Shown: positions 7,069 to 14,949 of the stretch, piece after piece
How the letters are laid out: each line of letters opens with the position of its first letter
Position numbering within the stretch: position 1 is the stretch's first letter
Origin: Maribacter vaceletii
Lineage (GTDB): Bacteria > Bacteroidota > Bacteroidia > Flavobacteriales > Flavobacteriaceae
Reading direction: 5' to 3'
DNA: 64,000 nt
Assembly: GCF_003634105.1 (NCBI RefSeq)
Contig: NZ_RBIQ01000007.1
Location: forward strand, 1,240,001 to 1,304,000
Position numbers and translations under genes: made by a program
The notes under the pieces: generated by a model
The model's input: the letters and a program-made list of their open reading frames with translations, nothing else
What the model was told of the DNA's origin: nothing
The model's database searches: none

Positions 7069-8472
7069 TTAGTTCCAACCGCCACCTAAAGATCTATATA
7101 GTTCTACAGTTGCAGATAATTGCGAGAACCTATTATTTATTAAATTTAATTCTGCATTTAAAGAGTTTTCTCTTGCGGTTAAAAGGTCTAAATAGGTTAA
7201 GTAGCCACTATTTAAGAGTTCTTCAGAGTTTTTCTCAGCTCTTTTTAATGCTACAACTTGTTTGGTGACAAAAACTTCTTTTTCTGCCAAAAGATTGTAA
7301 TCATATAAAGCATCAGACACTTCTTTTCCAGCAGTTAAAAGCACTTTTTTAAAGTTTAATAAAGATTGTTCTTGTTGTGCTTGGGCTACTTCATAAGCAG
7401 TTCTTATTTTTCTACCATTAAATATAGGTTGTGTAAGTCCGCCAACTAAGTTTGCAAAAATTGAACTAGAATCTATCCAATTATCAAGCTCTAAGCTTTG
7501 CATGCCACCCTGTGCAGAAAGAGTAATAGAAGGGTAAAAATTACTTCTAGCAATATTTGTTAACTCAAAGCTATTTATTAAGTTATATTCTGCTTGTATT
7601 ATATCTGGTCTATTTCTTAATAATAGCGCAGGTATCCCAAGTTGCATTTCATTTGTTAATTTTTGGTCATCTAAAGATCCACGAGCATATGCTTGTGGTT
7701 GCTCACTTAGAAGAATACTCAAAGTATTCTCTGTCTGGTATAGTAAATTTTTAAGATCTAATAACTGACTTTGAGCACTGTATAACTGCGCTGCGGTTTG
7801 ATCTACACCAACCTGATTTTCTTGTCCTGCTTCTTTTAGAGCAGTAATAGTTTCTAAACTTTTAGAACGCGTTTCTATAGTTTCTTTAGTTACAGAAATT
7901 TGTTTATCTAAAGCTAATAATTGATAATAGGTAGTTGCTATTTGAGCTACTAAACTTGTTTTTACTGCTTTATGAGCAGCTAATGTTTGTAAGTAACTTG
8001 CATCACTAGCACGTTTTGTACTTCTTATTTTCCCCCATATATCTGCTTCCCAAGATAAAGTTCCAGACACTTCAAATTGATTGTATGGTTGTGTAAAAAG
8101 AGCACCAAACTGTCCGTTTTCACTATTTCTTGCTGTTCTTGTTGCAGAAGCAGCACCGTTTAAAGTTGGTAAATAACCAGCTTTTCCTTGTTTTACATAA
8201 GCTTGCGCTGCTGTAATATTTTGAACAGCAATACGAATATCTATGTTATTGTCTAACCCTTTTTGGATATAGGTTTTTAAATAGGAATCTGTAAATAGGT
8301 CTTTGTAAGATACTGATGCAAAAGATACACTGTCTTGTGACAGATTATCCGTTCTAAACAAATTTTCTGTTTCTACACTAGGCCTTTTGTATGTTTTTGC
8401 TGAAAAACAGGATTGTAGCAAAATTGAAAGTATGGCTACTAGTATAAGTTTATGTGATATTATTTTATTCAT
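7069..8472 (-). CDS. Outer-membrane efflux lipoprotein (TolC/OprM type)
   Basis: The exit channel of the tripartite RND pump. I start at the ATG at 8472 (467 residues), because the upstream in-frame codon at 8499 is TTG and would overlap the RND gene. This start gives a short lipoprotein signal peptide ending LLQSC, with Cys22 lipidated. Two repeated outer-membrane-efflux domains follow, rich in long helices, with the typical GYLPTLNGAAS and NFYPSITLSAQGG strand entries and LLRNRPDIIQAEYNL between them. It follows the pump gene directly and precedes the broken TetR gene. Confidence 0.95.
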   Translation of the reverse strand: MNKIISHKLILVAILSILLQSCFSAKTYKRPSVETENLFRTDNLSQDSVSFASVSYKDLFTDSYLKTYIQKGLDNNIDIRIAVQNITAAQAYVKQGKAGYLPTLNGAASATRTARNSENGQFGALFTQPYNQFEVSGTLSWEADIWGKIRSTKRASDASYLQTLAAHKAVKTSLVAQIATTYYQLLALDKQISVTKETIETRSKSLETITALKEAGQENQVGVDQTAAQLYSAQSQLLDLKNLLYQTENTLSILLSEQPQAYARGSLDDQKLTNEMQLGIPALLLRNRPDIIQAEYNLINSFELTNIARSNFYPSITLSAQGGMQSLELDNWIDSSSIFANLVGGLTQPIFNGRKIRTAYEVAQAQQEQSLLNFKKVLLTAGKEVSDALYDYNLLAEKEVFVTKQVVALKRAEKNSEELLNSGYLTYLDLLTARENSLNAELNLINNRFSQLSATVELYRSLGGGWN

Positions 8473-8479
8473 GATTTCT

Positions 8480-11400
8480 CTAATTCTTAGGTTCTTCAAT
8501 TATTTCATGCGGAGCACCAGTTATACGTTCCTGTAGTGTTTGAAATATGACATACAGAGCAGGTATTACAAATACACCGAATATAGTACCAATTAACATA
8601 CCTCCAACAGCACTCATACCAATAGATTGGTTACCAACAGCACCAATACCAGATGATAATGCCAATGGCATTAAACCAAGGATAAAAGCAAAAGAGGTCA
8701 TTAAAATTGGTCTAAGTCTAGCTTTGGCACCGTCTATAGCAGAATCTAGAATAGACATGCCATGCTTTCTACGTTGTAAAGCAAATTCTACAATAAGAAT
8801 AGCGTTTTTAGACAATAGACCAATAAGCATGATTAATGCAATTTGGAAATAGATGTTATTTTCTAATCCAGCAAAGCTTACAAAGCTAATAGCTCCTGCA
8901 ATACCAATTGGTAACGATAATAGTATTGATAATGGTAAAATATATGATTCGTACTGTGCACTTAACAAGAAATAAACGAATACCAAACTCAACATAAATA
9001 TGATGATGGTTTGGCTACCAGCACTATTTTCCTCTTTGGTAAGACCAGAATACTCATACGTGTAATTGTTAGGTAGCACTTCTGCAGTTACTTCTTCAAT
9101 AGCGGCAATAGCATCACCGGTAGAATACCCAGGGTTCATTGCACCGTTGACCTTCACAGAACTTAATAGGTTAAACCTACTAACCACCTCAGGACCATAT
9201 ATTTTTTTTAAGGATACAAATTGAGATACCGCAACTGACTCTCCATTGGCATTGGTCACAAAAATATGATTCAATGAATTTTCATCTGCTCTATCCTCAG
9301 GTTTGGCTTGAATCATTACGCGATACTGCTTACCAAATTTGTTAAAATCTGTAGTGTATAGTCCGCCATAATAACCTTGCATTGCACTAAAGACATCAGT
9401 CACGGCTAAGCCAGCCATTTTGGTTTTCTCAACATCTACTTGTAATTCATATTGTGGGAAATTAGCGTTGAAATTTGTTATGGCATATTGTACTTCTGGC
9501 CTTGCATTTAATGCAGCTAGGAATTCTCCAGTTACTTTATTTACTGTCTGCCAATCATCGGCACCTTTACTCTGTAGGTTCATTTCAAAACCGGTAGAGT
9601 TACCAAAACCTCTAACACTTGGCGGTGTAAAGAAGAATATTTTAGCATCTTTTAAACCTGCGGTTTTAGCGAAAAGACTACCTACAACTTCACTAACAGA
9701 TTCGCCTTCACCTTCTCTTTCTGCCCAGTTTTTAAGTCTAAGTACAGAGAAACCATAAGAACCACCGTTAACACTATTCAAAATACTAAAACCTGTAATG
9801 TTCATTCTAGCTTCTATAATATCCATAGATTGATAAATTGAATCTAGTTTTTTCACGGTCTTTTGCGTTTGTTCTAATGTTGTACCTGGCGGCATAGTAA
9901 CATCGGCAAAAATTAGACCTTGATCTTCATTAGGAATAAACCCTGTTGGGGTAGATCTAAATAACATCACTGCAATTGCAGCAAATAGGATAAGAGACAC
10001 CCATGTTAGCCATTTTCTTTTGGCTATGAATTTTACAGAACCAACATATTTATCTGTCATGGCATTAAAACCAGTATTAAAAGCAGAAAAGAAACGTTTT
10101 GTAATTCCTTTTTTATGTTCTTCGGATGGATTATGGGGTTTTAATAAAAGCGCTGCCAAAGCAGGACTTAACGTTAATGCATTCACTGCGGAAATTAGAA
10201 TCGCGATTGCTAATGTAATACCAAATTGTTGGTAAAATACTCCAGAGGAACCACTAATAAATGACACAGGAATAAATACAGCAGACATTACCAAGGTAAT
10301 TGAGATAATTGCTCCTGAAATTTCTGACATAGCAGATTTTGTTGCCTTTTTTGCATTAGTTGCGCCTTCTTCCATTTTGGCATGTACGGCTTCAACTACT
10401 ACAATAGCATCATCGACCACAATACCAATGGCTAAAATCATTGCAAATAATGTTAGCATGTTAATGGAGTACCCAAATAAGGATAAGAAAAAGAATGTAC
10501 CAACAATAGCCACAGGTACTGCAATAGCAGGAATCAATGTAGATCTAAAATCTTGTAAGAATATGAATACTACTAAGAAAACTAATAAAAAAGCTTCAAT
10601 TAAAGTCTGTACTACATGATCAATAGAAGCACTCAAGAAATCTTTAGTATTATAGGGAATTACATAATCTAATCCTTTTGGGAAATCGGTCTTACTATCT
10701 TCAAGTATCGTTTGTATTTCATCAATAATAGCATTTGCATTAGATCCAGAAGTTTGAAAGATCCCAACAGCAGTGCCTGGTTTACCCATACCTTCGTTCT
10801 TCGTACCATAATTAAAAGCACCTAATTCTATTTCGGCTACATCTTTAAGTCTTAAAAACTGTCCGTTTTCTTGCGCTCTAATGATAATGTCTTCATATTC
10901 TGCTTCTTCAGCAAGGCGACCTTTATACTTTAGTACATACTCATATACACCATCTGCATTTTCTCCAATTTTACCAGTTGCAGCTTCTAGGTTTTGTTCG
11001 TTTAATGCTGCTTGTATATCTGAAGGCATTAATTTGTAAGCAGCCATTTTTTCAGGGTTAAGCCATATACGCATAGAATAGTCTTTTGCGCCAAAAACAG
11101 TTACATTCCCCACGCCTTCAATACGTTGTAATTTTGGTACGATGTTAATTCTTGCATAGTTTTCTACAAACGTGGCATCGTATTCATCATTATCAGAGAA
11201 TAATGAGAAGAAAAGTAACGCACTAGTTTGTGATTTTTGTGTAATAACCCCTGTTTGTACAACCGTTTGTGGCAATACACTGTTTGCTCTTGCAACTCTA
11301 TTCTGTACGTTTACCGCAGCAATATCTGGATCTGTGCCTAATTTAAAAAATACATTTATAGTAGAAGCACCGTCGTTACTCGCGTTAGAGGTCATGTACA

Positions 11401-11626
11401 ACATGTTTTCTACACCATTAATCTGTTCCTCTAACGGAATAACAACACTATTTAATACAGTTTCTGCATTTGCACCAGTATATGTACTCGTAACCTGTAC
11501 TGTTGGAGGTGCTATTTCTGGATATTGTTCTACGGGTAAGGTGGTTAAACCTAATACACCTAGAATAACTATGATAATCGATATAACCGTAGATAATACG
11601 GGACGATCTATAAACCTTTGAAACAT
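8480..11626 (-). CDS. RND multidrug efflux permease (AcrB/MexB-like, HAE-1)
   Basis: An inner-membrane proton antiporter that pumps drugs, detergents or dyes from the periplasm. The 1048 residues match the family. It begins MFQRFIDRPVLSTVISI, the usual HAE-1 first helix. AIGIVVDDAIVVVEA carries the paired Asp of TM4 and IGLLSKNAILIVEFA carries the TM10 Lys of the proton relay. Two large periplasmic loops follow TM1 and TM7. It sits between the adaptor and outer-membrane genes, all on the minus strand with short gaps, forming one operon. The substrate range cannot be read from the sequence. Confidence 0.97.
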   Translation of the reverse strand: MFQRFIDRPVLSTVISIIIVILGVLGLTTLPVEQYPEIAPPTVQVTSTYTGANAETVLNSVVIPLEEQINGVENMLYMTSNASNDGASTINVFFKLGTDPDIAAVNVQNRVARANSVLPQTVVQTGVITQKSQTSALLFFSLFSDNDEYDATFVENYARINIVPKLQRIEGVGNVTVFGAKDYSMRIWLNPEKMAAYKLMPSDIQAALNEQNLEAATGKIGENADGVYEYVLKYKGRLAEEAEYEDIIIRAQENGQFLRLKDVAEIELGAFNYGTKNEGMGKPGTAVGIFQTSGSNANAIIDEIQTILEDSKTDFPKGLDYVIPYNTKDFLSASIDHVVQTLIEAFLLVFLVVFIFLQDFRSTLIPAIAVPVAIVGTFFFLSLFGYSINMLTLFAMILAIGIVVDDAIVVVEAVHAKMEEGATNAKKATKSAMSEISGAIISITLVMSAVFIPVSFISGSSGVFYQQFGITLAIAILISAVNALTLSPALAALLLKPHNPSEEHKKGITKRFFSAFNTGFNAMTDKYVGSVKFIAKRKWLTWVSLILFAAIAVMLFRSTPTGFIPNEDQGLIFADVTMPPGTTLEQTQKTVKKLDSIYQSMDIIEARMNITGFSILNSVNGGSYGFSVLRLKNWAEREGEGESVSEVVGSLFAKTAGLKDAKIFFFTPPSVRGFGNSTGFEMNLQSKGADDWQTVNKVTGEFLAALNARPEVQYAITNFNANFPQYELQVDVEKTKMAGLAVTDVFSAMQGYYGGLYTTDFNKFGKQYRVMIQAKPEDRADENSLNHIFVTNANGESVAVSQFVSLKKIYGPEVVSRFNLLSSVKVNGAMNPGYSTGDAIAAIEEVTAEVLPNNYTYEYSGLTKEENSAGSQTIIIFMLSLVFVYFLLSAQYESYILPLSILLSLPIGIAGAISFVSFAGLENNIYFQIALIMLIGLLSKNAILIVEFALQRRKHGMSILDSAIDGAKARLRPILMTSFAFILGLMPLALSSGIGAVGNQSIGMSAVGGMLIGTIFGVFVIPALYVIFQTLQERITGAPHEIIEEPKN

Positions 11627-11663
11627 TGTTCTTTATTTATGTATTATAAAATATTTGCGGTAA

Positions 11664-12752
11664 TTAGGGCTTGGTTGGATTAATAACCGTACCGTCTTTT
11701 AATTTGGAAACACCTTCCAGAACTATTGTAGTTCCTTCATTTATGCCCTTTTCTACTATATATCCTTTTTGAGTTGTAGTAATGATATTTAAAGGCAATG
11801 TTGTTACTGTGTTGTCTTCTTTTAGCACATATACCAACTTTTTACCCTGTAAGTCAATTGTAGCTACTTGCGGTATTTCATATGCATCTTTATATACAGT
11901 AGGTATTTTAATTTTTCCTGTACTACCACTACTTAGTAAGTTATTTTCATTATTAAAATCTGCTCTAGCAGTAACACTACCAGTAGTGCTATTAATAATA
12001 GTATTTATCATAGCAATTTTACCATATTCAGGATAATCTTTACCATTAACCATAACAAGAGTTACTTCTGGAGCTTTATTAACGTCCATAACATTGTTAT
12101 TGTTTTTAGGCATAGATTCTTTTAATTTCAATAGCTCTTTTTCGTTCATTGAAAAATAGGCACGTACTTGACTAATGTCTGATACCGTTGTTAATGGCTG
12201 TGTCATTGTAGAACTTACTAATGCTCCAATTTTAAATGGAATTTCGCCAATATAACCATCTACTGGGCTTGTAATTCTTGAATAATTAATAGTAGAAGCC
12301 ACACTTTCATAACTGGCTTTAGCTTGTTCTAAATTTGCTTTAGCTGTCTCTAATTGTACATCACTAATAATACCTTTTTCAACTAATGGTTTAAGTTTAT
12401 TAACTTCAACTTGTGCAACATTTACAGATGCTTTAGCAGCATTTGCATCTTGATTTAAAGTTTGAGTTTCTAATTTAAAAAGTAGCTGTCCTTTTTTAAT
12501 TTTTTGACCTTCTTCTACATAAACTTCTTGTACAAAGCCAGATACTTTTGGCCATATTTCTACATTTTGTTTACCTTCTAAAATTGTAGAAAACTCAGTA
12601 TACACTGTAATGTCTTCTTTATTTAATTTCGCCACACTTAAACTAGGTGCTGGCGGAGCTGTTGCAGTTGTATTTTGTGTTGGCGTTTTTGAAAAGCAAG
12701 AGCTTAATAATAAAGCGATGCTTAAAAGTCCTATAATTGATAACTTTTTCAT
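11664..12752 (-). CDS. RND efflux periplasmic adaptor lipoprotein
   Basis: The membrane-fusion subunit (AcrA/MexA type, 362 residues) linking pump and outer-membrane channel. The lipoprotein signal ends LLLSSCF with Cys19 lipidated. A split lipoyl domain (VSGFVQEVYVEEGQKIKKGQ and ITSPVDGYIGEIPFKIGA) flanks a helical hairpin of about residues 97-150. Beta-barrel and membrane-proximal domains follow. It is the first gene of the pump operon. An 18-bp inverted repeat upstream (12812-12829) is shared with the promoter of the GbsR/MarR regulator. Confidence 0.95.
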   Translation of the reverse strand: MKKLSIIGLLSIALLLSSCFSKTPTQNTTATAPPAPSLSVAKLNKEDITVYTEFSTILEGKQNVEIWPKVSGFVQEVYVEEGQKIKKGQLLFKLETQTLNQDANAAKASVNVAQVEVNKLKPLVEKGIISDVQLETAKANLEQAKASYESVASTINYSRITSPVDGYIGEIPFKIGALVSSTMTQPLTTVSDISQVRAYFSMNEKELLKLKESMPKNNNNVMDVNKAPEVTLVMVNGKDYPEYGKIAMINTIINSTTGSVTARADFNNENNLLSSGSTGKIKIPTVYKDAYEIPQVATIDLQGKKLVYVLKEDNTVTTLPLNIITTTQKGYIVEKGINEGTTIVLEGVSKLKDGTVINPTKP

Positions 12753-12811
12753 TTTGAATGGATGTTTTGATTTAATGTTTTCCTTTTGTTAAAGCATTGT
12801 TAATTCGTAAT

Positions 12812-12829
12812 GTTCGGTAAAAAACGAAC
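12812..12829 (-). promoter_or_regulatory. Candidate efflux operator, copy 1
   Basis: On the plus strand this is GTTCGGTAAAAAACGAAC, a GTTCG-N8-CGAAC inverted repeat about 68 bases upstream of the adaptor start. A TTTG that could serve as the -33 element on the minus strand directly abuts it (12830-12833). It aligns without gaps to the sequence at 13366-13383, so it is probably the binding site of the neighbouring GbsR/MarR protein. Confidence 0.6.
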
Positions 12830-12854
12830 CAAATTATTAAAAAAATAGTAATAA

Positions 12855-13331
12855 CTATATCTTCTTTAATTTATTAATTGAATCTTTAAAAACTTCTTTA
12901 TTATTTTTTAAGCATGTTAAATAAATATTTTTCATTTCTTCATCTTCATTATACCTTTCTGGGTTATGTTTTTTAAAATAGTCTTGTACTTTATTAACTA
13001 TAAAAGTTTCTTTCTCTAATTTATTTAATTCTTTATTTAATTTTTTAATAAAAAAGGAGCCTTTTACAGCAATTTTAAAATACCTTTTTCGGTCACCAGA
13101 TTTGGTAAAATAATTAATAAAACCTATTTGTAATAATAAATTTAATGCTGTTGAAATAGAACTTTTACTTGCACCTCTTTTTACCTTACAATCATCAAAT
13201 GTTAAGCCTGTTTCCTCAGTTATTACCAAGTTTGCAAAAATCCTTGCTGCTAAGGGGGGTAAAGAATATTCAGACTCAAAATGGATACCCATTTCTTCAA
13301 TTAAAGCTCTTTTTTCTTCTTCTTTATCCAT
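12855..13331 (-). CDS. GbsR/MarR-family transcriptional regulator
   Basis: A 158-residue winged-helix regulator. SLPPLAARIFANLVITEETG matches the start of GbsR-type MarR proteins. CKVKRGASKSSISTALNLLL (about 48-67) is the recognition helix region, followed by a wing (YFTKSGDRKRYFKI). The C-terminal half is a helical dimerisation arm. It lies directly upstream of the RND operon on the same strand, and both its own promoter and that of the adaptor gene carry the same 18-bp inverted repeat. It is therefore probably the pump's autoregulated repressor. The ligand is unknown. Confidence 0.88.
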   Translation of the reverse strand: MDKEEEKRALIEEMGIHFESEYSLPPLAARIFANLVITEETGLTFDDCKVKRGASKSSISTALNLLLQIGFINYFTKSGDRKRYFKIAVKGSFFIKKLNKELNKLEKETFIVNKVQDYFKKHNPERYNEDEEMKNIYLTCLKNNKEVFKDSINKLKKI

Positions 13332-13351
13332 AATTCTAAATAATTATAGTA

Positions 13352-13383
13352 CAAATATATGATTGGTTCTGTATAAAACAAAC
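13352..13383 (-). promoter_or_regulatory. Regulator promoter with overlapping operator, copy 2
   Basis: On the minus strand TTG (13379-13381), 19 bases, then TATATTTG (13352-13359): a textbook Bacteroidetes promoter with a 20-base leader to the GbsR/MarR ATG. The inverted repeat GTTCTGTATAAAACAAAC (plus strand, 13366-13383) covers the -33 box and most of the spacer, so binding there would block RNA polymerase. Confidence 0.7.
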
Positions 13384-13424
13384 TAAAAGAACTTAAGTTT
13401 TTGTTAAAAAATAAAATTTTAGAT

Positions 13425-13820
13425 TTATTTACCTAATATACCTTGCTTGTTAATTGTAGGAATAGTTGTTAAACTAGTATTATTTATAGTATTTTTTTTG
13501 AACAAGAATTTTTTCTCGAATAAAACTCCGTCTAAATAGAAAGTAACAAAGAATTCATTATTAAGTTTTAAAACCTCGTCCTGAACAAATTCTAGTTTAG
13601 CAAAAGATTTAGGTTCTAAGCCAGCCATACTATGACGTAACGGAGCGGTTTTTATATCGCCATCATATCCTTTAGAAACCACAAAAACAAGCTCAATAGG
13701 AGTGTCTTTATTATTTAGAATATAGGCATTCCATTCTTTTGCTTTAAAATCATTATTATACTCGTAGATTAAAGCAACATGAACATCTTTTACTTCTGGA
13801 ATTTGAATATCTTTTTTCAA
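13425..13820 (-). CDS. Conserved-looking hypothetical protein downstream of pheS
   Basis: A 131-residue soluble protein that I do not recognise. It has no signal peptide or membrane segment and reads as a beta-rich single domain (VHVALIYEYN, IELVFVVSKG, FVTFYLDGVLFEKKFLFKK). The start appears to be TTG at 13820: no ATG occurs before residue ~65, and an in-frame TAA that ends pheS lies four codons upstream. The 12-base gap suggests co-translation with pheS. A function in the synthetase itself is not supported by any motif. Confidence 0.7.
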   Translation of the reverse strand: MKKDIQIPEVKDVHVALIYEYNNDFKAKEWNAYILNNKDTPIELVFVVSKGYDGDIKTAPLRHSMAGLEPKSFAKLEFVQDEVLKLNNEFFVTFYLDGVLFEKKFLFKKNTINNTSLTTIPTINKQGILGK

Positions 13821-13832
13821 ATGGTAAACGTA

Positions 13833-14852
13833 TTAAAGGGCACTTTTAAATTGTTCTAAGAAACGAACATCATTCTCACTCAATAATCTTATATCTGTAA
13901 TTTGATATAATAACATTGCAATACGGTCTATACCCACACCAAAAGCAAATCCAGAATATTCCTCCGCATCTATACCACAATTTTTTAATACGTTAGGGTC
14001 TACCATACCACAACCACCAATTTCTAACCAACCAGTTCCTTTGGTTATTCTATAATCCGCTTCAGTTTCTAACCCCCAATACACATCTACTTCGGCGCTT
14101 GGCTCTGTAAAAGGGAAATAAGATGGGCGTAACCGTATTTTAGATTTCCCAAAAAGTTCTGTTGTAAAGAACTGTAACGTTTGTTTTAAGTCTGCAAAGG
14201 AAACATTCTTATCTATATACAGACCTTCTATTTGGTGAAAAAAACAGTGTGAACGTGCAGAAATTGCTTCATTCCTATATACTCTACCAGGGGATATAGT
14301 ACGAATTGGAGGTTTATTATTTTCCATATAACGTACTTGTACCGATGAGGTATGCGTTCGTAATAAAATATCAGGATTTGTTTGTACAAAAAATGTATCC
14401 TGCATATCTCTTGCAGGGTGATATTCTGGAAGGTTTAATGCTGTAAAGTTATGCCAATCATCTTCAATTTCTGGTCCTTCAGAAACATTGAACCCAATTC
14501 TAGAAAAGATATCTATAATTTGATTCTTTACAATAGAAATAGGATGGCGAGCCCCTATATTTGTTGCTTCACCTGGGCGAGTTAAATCGCCATATATTCC
14601 AGTTTCTGCTGTAGTATTGTCTAAAGCACTTTTCAATGTGTTAACTTTTTCTTCTGCAGTTTTTTTAAGTTTATTTATAGTTTGCCCAAATTCTTTTTTT
14701 TGTTCATTTGGAACATTTTTAAACTCTGCAAAAAAGTCGTTTAACAACCCTTTTTTACCTAAATATTTTATACGAAAACTCTCTACAGCTTCTTTAGATT
14801 CTGTTGTAAATTTTTCTACTTCGGCAATGTGCTCTTTAATTTTATCAATCAT
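13833..14852 (-). CDS. pheS: Phenylalanine-tRNA ligase alpha subunit
   Basis: The catalytic subunit of the (alpha-beta)2 enzyme that charges tRNA-Phe. Its 339 residues are the standard length. It has the N-terminal coiled-coil tRNA arm (residues 1-85) and then the class II synthetase core: motif 1 near GARHPISIVKNQIIDIF, motif 2 GRVYRNEAISARSHCFFHQ, and motif 3 GFAFGVGIDRIAMLLY. The partner pheT is not in this window, as is common in Bacteroidetes, where the two are unlinked. It is separated from the upstream SulP gene by a long hairpin. Confidence 0.97.
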   Translation of the reverse strand: MIDKIKEHIAEVEKFTTESKEAVESFRIKYLGKKGLLNDFFAEFKNVPNEQKKEFGQTINKLKKTAEEKVNTLKSALDNTTAETGIYGDLTRPGEATNIGARHPISIVKNQIIDIFSRIGFNVSEGPEIEDDWHNFTALNLPEYHPARDMQDTFFVQTNPDILLRTHTSSVQVRYMENNKPPIRTISPGRVYRNEAISARSHCFFHQIEGLYIDKNVSFADLKQTLQFFTTELFGKSKIRLRPSYFPFTEPSAEVDVYWGLETEADYRITKGTGWLEIGGCGMVDPNVLKNCGIDAEEYSGFAFGVGIDRIAMLLYQITDIRLLSENDVRFLEQFKSAL

Positions 14853-14885
14853 GACTCTTTCTAAACCAGCAAATTTAAAACATTT

Positions 14886-14928
14886 AGAGCAGTAGCAATA
14901 GGTTTTTAACCAAATATGCTACTGCTCT
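14886..14928 (-). terminator. Perfect 12-bp hairpin between SulP and pheS
   Basis: AGAGCAGTAGCA and its exact complement enclose 19 bases that themselves hold a small GGTT/AACC stem. It lies after the SulP stop and before the pheS start on the minus strand. The following sequence is AT-rich rather than a clean T-run, so it may be a weak terminator or a leader structure for pheS. Confidence 0.5.
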
Positions 14929-14949
14929 ACTATAAAATTAATCAAATAT

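Noticed and set aside
11172-11621. Long plus-strand frame opposite the RND permease
   Set aside because: It is the complement of a strongly supported 1048-residue permease with intact motifs.
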